NCBI GenBank assembly: GCA_965652545.1
Contig: CBFGWV010000299.1
Coordinates: 1 to 5,874 of the forward strand
Source: CBFGWV01 sp965652545
GTDB taxonomy: Bacteria > Pseudomonadota > Gammaproteobacteria > Competibacterales > Competibacteraceae
Direction: 5' to 3'
DNA length: 5,874 nt
The notes under the pieces are model-generated. The model saw nothing but the letters and a program-made list of their open reading frames with translations. It ran no database searches and had not been told where the DNA came from. Positions 4,517 through 5,874 of the stretch are shown in pieces (position 1 is the first letter of the stretch; each line of letters opens with the position of its first letter). A program made the translations under genes and the position numbers.

Positions 4517-5874
4517 ATGGACCCCAAGACCGCCCCCAAGTACGAAGCGCTGGCCACGTTCATCACCGCCATGGTGGAGAACGGAACACTGGCACCGGGC
4601 ACGCGTGCGCCGTCGCTGCGCACGATCAGCCGGCAGCATGGAGCCAGCCTGACCACGGCTATTGCGGCGTATCGTCTGCTGGAGGACCGCGGCGTACTTG
4701 AGGCGCGCCCGCAGTCGGGGTTCTTCGTCGCCGGCGCCGCCACCACCGCGCTGGAGCCGCCGGCGACGAGCAACCCGCCGCGTTGCGCGACAATGGTGGC
4801 GCTATCGCGCTCGGTGCACGATCTGCTGCTCAGCGCGGCCGACCCGCGCCTACTGCCTTTGGGTTGCGCCATCCCCAGCACCGAGGTACTGGCCGCCGGC
4901 CGGTTGGACCGCTTCCTGGCACGGGCCGCGCGCAGCAAGGGGGCGGATTACAACCTCTACACCGCCCCCAAGGGCGACCCGGCCCTGCGGCAGGAGATCG
5001 CCCGCCGCGCCATGCGTTGGGGGCAGTCGCTGTCGCCCCAGGACATCGCCATCACCTGCGGCTGCACGGAGGCGCTCGCCCTTGCGTTGAAAGCCACGAC
5101 AAAGCCAGGGGATACGGTGGCGATCGAGTCGCCGACGTACTTCGGCGTGCTGCAAGCGCTGGAGACCCAGGGGCTGCGTTCCCTGGAGTTGCCTACCCAT
5201 GCCCAGACCGGGGTGGACATCGAGGCGCTCGCGCGGGCACTGGACCGCGGCTACATCACCGCCTGCGTGCTGTCATCGAGCTTCAACAACCCGCTGGGCT
5301 GCACCGTCAGCGACGAGGGCAAGCGCGCCATACTCGCGTTACTGGCCCGACACGGGGTGCCGTTGATCGAGGACGATGTCTACGGGGACCTCAGCTTTGC
5401 CCAGACGCGGCCGCGGCCGTACATGGCCTTCGCCGATGAGACTGATGTCATTTATTGCAGTTCGTTCTCCAAGACGCTGGCACCGGGTTACCGGATCGGT
5501 TGCATCGTCACCGGCCGCCATATGCCGACGATCATCGAGCAAAAGCTGGCAATGACCTTGAGCGGGCCGGCGTTGTTGCAGGCCGCCGTGGCGGACTTTC
5601 TGGCCGCCGGTGGCTACGACAACCATTTGCGGCGCCTGCGGCGGACCTTCCAGGACGGGTTGAACCGACTGCGACAGACGGTCGAGCGCAGCTTTCCCGC
5701 CGGTACCCGCGCCAGCCGCCCGGCCGGCGGATTCGTGCTGTGGATCGAACTGCCCGAGGGCATCGACGCCCGCGCATTGCTGAATGCGGCCCTGGCCAAG
5801 GGCATCTGCTTCGCGCCCGGCGATGTGTTCTCGCCCAGCGGGCAGTACCGCAACTTTCTGCGCTTGAGCTGCGG
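4517..5874 (+). CDS. MocR-type regulator: GntR winged helix fused to aminotransferase domain (YdcR-like), C-terminus missing
   Basis: 452 residues are visible before the right edge; the family has about 470, so only the tail is missing. Residues 8-71 are a GntR-type winged helix (GTRAPSLRTISRQHG, then LLEDRGVLEARPQSGFFV). This variant, with SLTTAIAAYRLLE, resembles the E. coli YdcR branch. Residues from about 97 form a fold-type I aminotransferase domain with its PLP residues intact: Asn258 in FNNPLG, Asp286 and Tyr289 in EDDVYG, the Schiff-base Lys319 in SSFSKTLAPGYRIG with Arg326, and the substrate-carboxylate Arg449 in NFLRLS. It should therefore bind PLP and probably an amino-acid or amine effector. 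In this family the domain usually senses ligands rather than running a free transamination. ATG 4517 fits the family start, but no Shine-Dalgarno precedes it. It is divergent from cupin-DUF1697, its likely target. Confidence 0.95.
   Translation, partial: MDPKTAPKYEALATFITAMVENGTLAPGTRAPSLRTISRQHGASLTTAIAAYRLLEDRGVLEARPQSGFFVAGAATTALEPPATSNPPRCATMVALSRSVHDLLLSAADPRLLPLGCAIPSTEVLAAGRLDRFLARAARSKGADYNLYTAPKGDPALRQEIARRAMRWGQSLSPQDIAITCGCTEALALALKATTKPGDTVAIESPTYFGVLQALETQGLRSLELPTHAQTGVDIEALARALDRGYITACVLSSSFNNPLGCTVSDEGKRAILALLARHGVPLIEDDVYGDLSFAQTRPRPYMAFADETDVIYCSSFSKTLAPGYRIGCIVTGRHMPTIIEQKLAMTLSGPALLQAAVADFLAAGGYDNHLRRLRRTFQDGLNRLRQTVERSFPAGTRASRPAGGFVLWIELPEGIDARALLNAALAKGICFAPGDVFSPSGQYRNFLRLSC

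Noticed and set aside
4783..5439. Long plus-strand frame inside the MocR gene
   Set aside because: Out-of-frame shadow of a well-supported aminotransferase-fold regulator; its sequence is low-complexity Arg/Gly/Pro.

Overview
The window is GC-rich, tightly packed bacterial DNA. Gene families and codon use suggest a high-GC proteobacterium, possibly a gammaproteobacterium; the sequence alone does not fix the genus. There is no rRNA, tRNA, CRISPR array, transposase or phage gene. I see no clearly new multi-gene system. The interest lies in the regulatory layout and in one palindromic element beside a gene remnant.

Layout. (1) 1-1018: a VOC/glyoxalase-fold gene on the minus strand, cut by the left edge, is divergent from a two-gene plus-strand operon, an ArsR-type repressor followed by an overlapping SRPBCC (AHSA1-like) gene. 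The 79-bp gap holds an AT-rich patch with a plausible sigma-70 promoter, an inverted repeat, and a predicted transcription start almost on the arsR ATG. (2) 1019-1494: a convergent intergenic stretch with no intact gene. It holds an 88-bp element with 18-bp inverted ends and an inner hairpin (1078-1165), followed directly by the 3' part of an NTF2/SnoaL-like gene that has lost its 5' half. (3) 1495-3479: an aldo/keto reductase on the minus strand is divergent from a LysR-type regulator, with a textbook T-N11-A dyad over the lysR start. (4) 3476-4394: a minus-strand pair, a small cupin gene followed by a DUF1697 gene; the DUF1697 stop overlaps the lysR stop. (5) 4517-5874: a MocR-type regulator (GntR winged helix fused to a class I aminotransferase fold), divergent from the cupin and cut by the right edge.

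The whole window is therefore three 'regulator facing target' modules: ArsR against VOC (with SRPBCC in the regulator's operon), LysR against aldo/keto reductase, and MocR against cupin-DUF1697. In each, the plus-strand regulator has no recognisable Shine-Dalgarno sequence, while the minus-strand target has a good one. Regulator-target links are inferred from arrangement; ligands and substrates cannot be read from the sequence.
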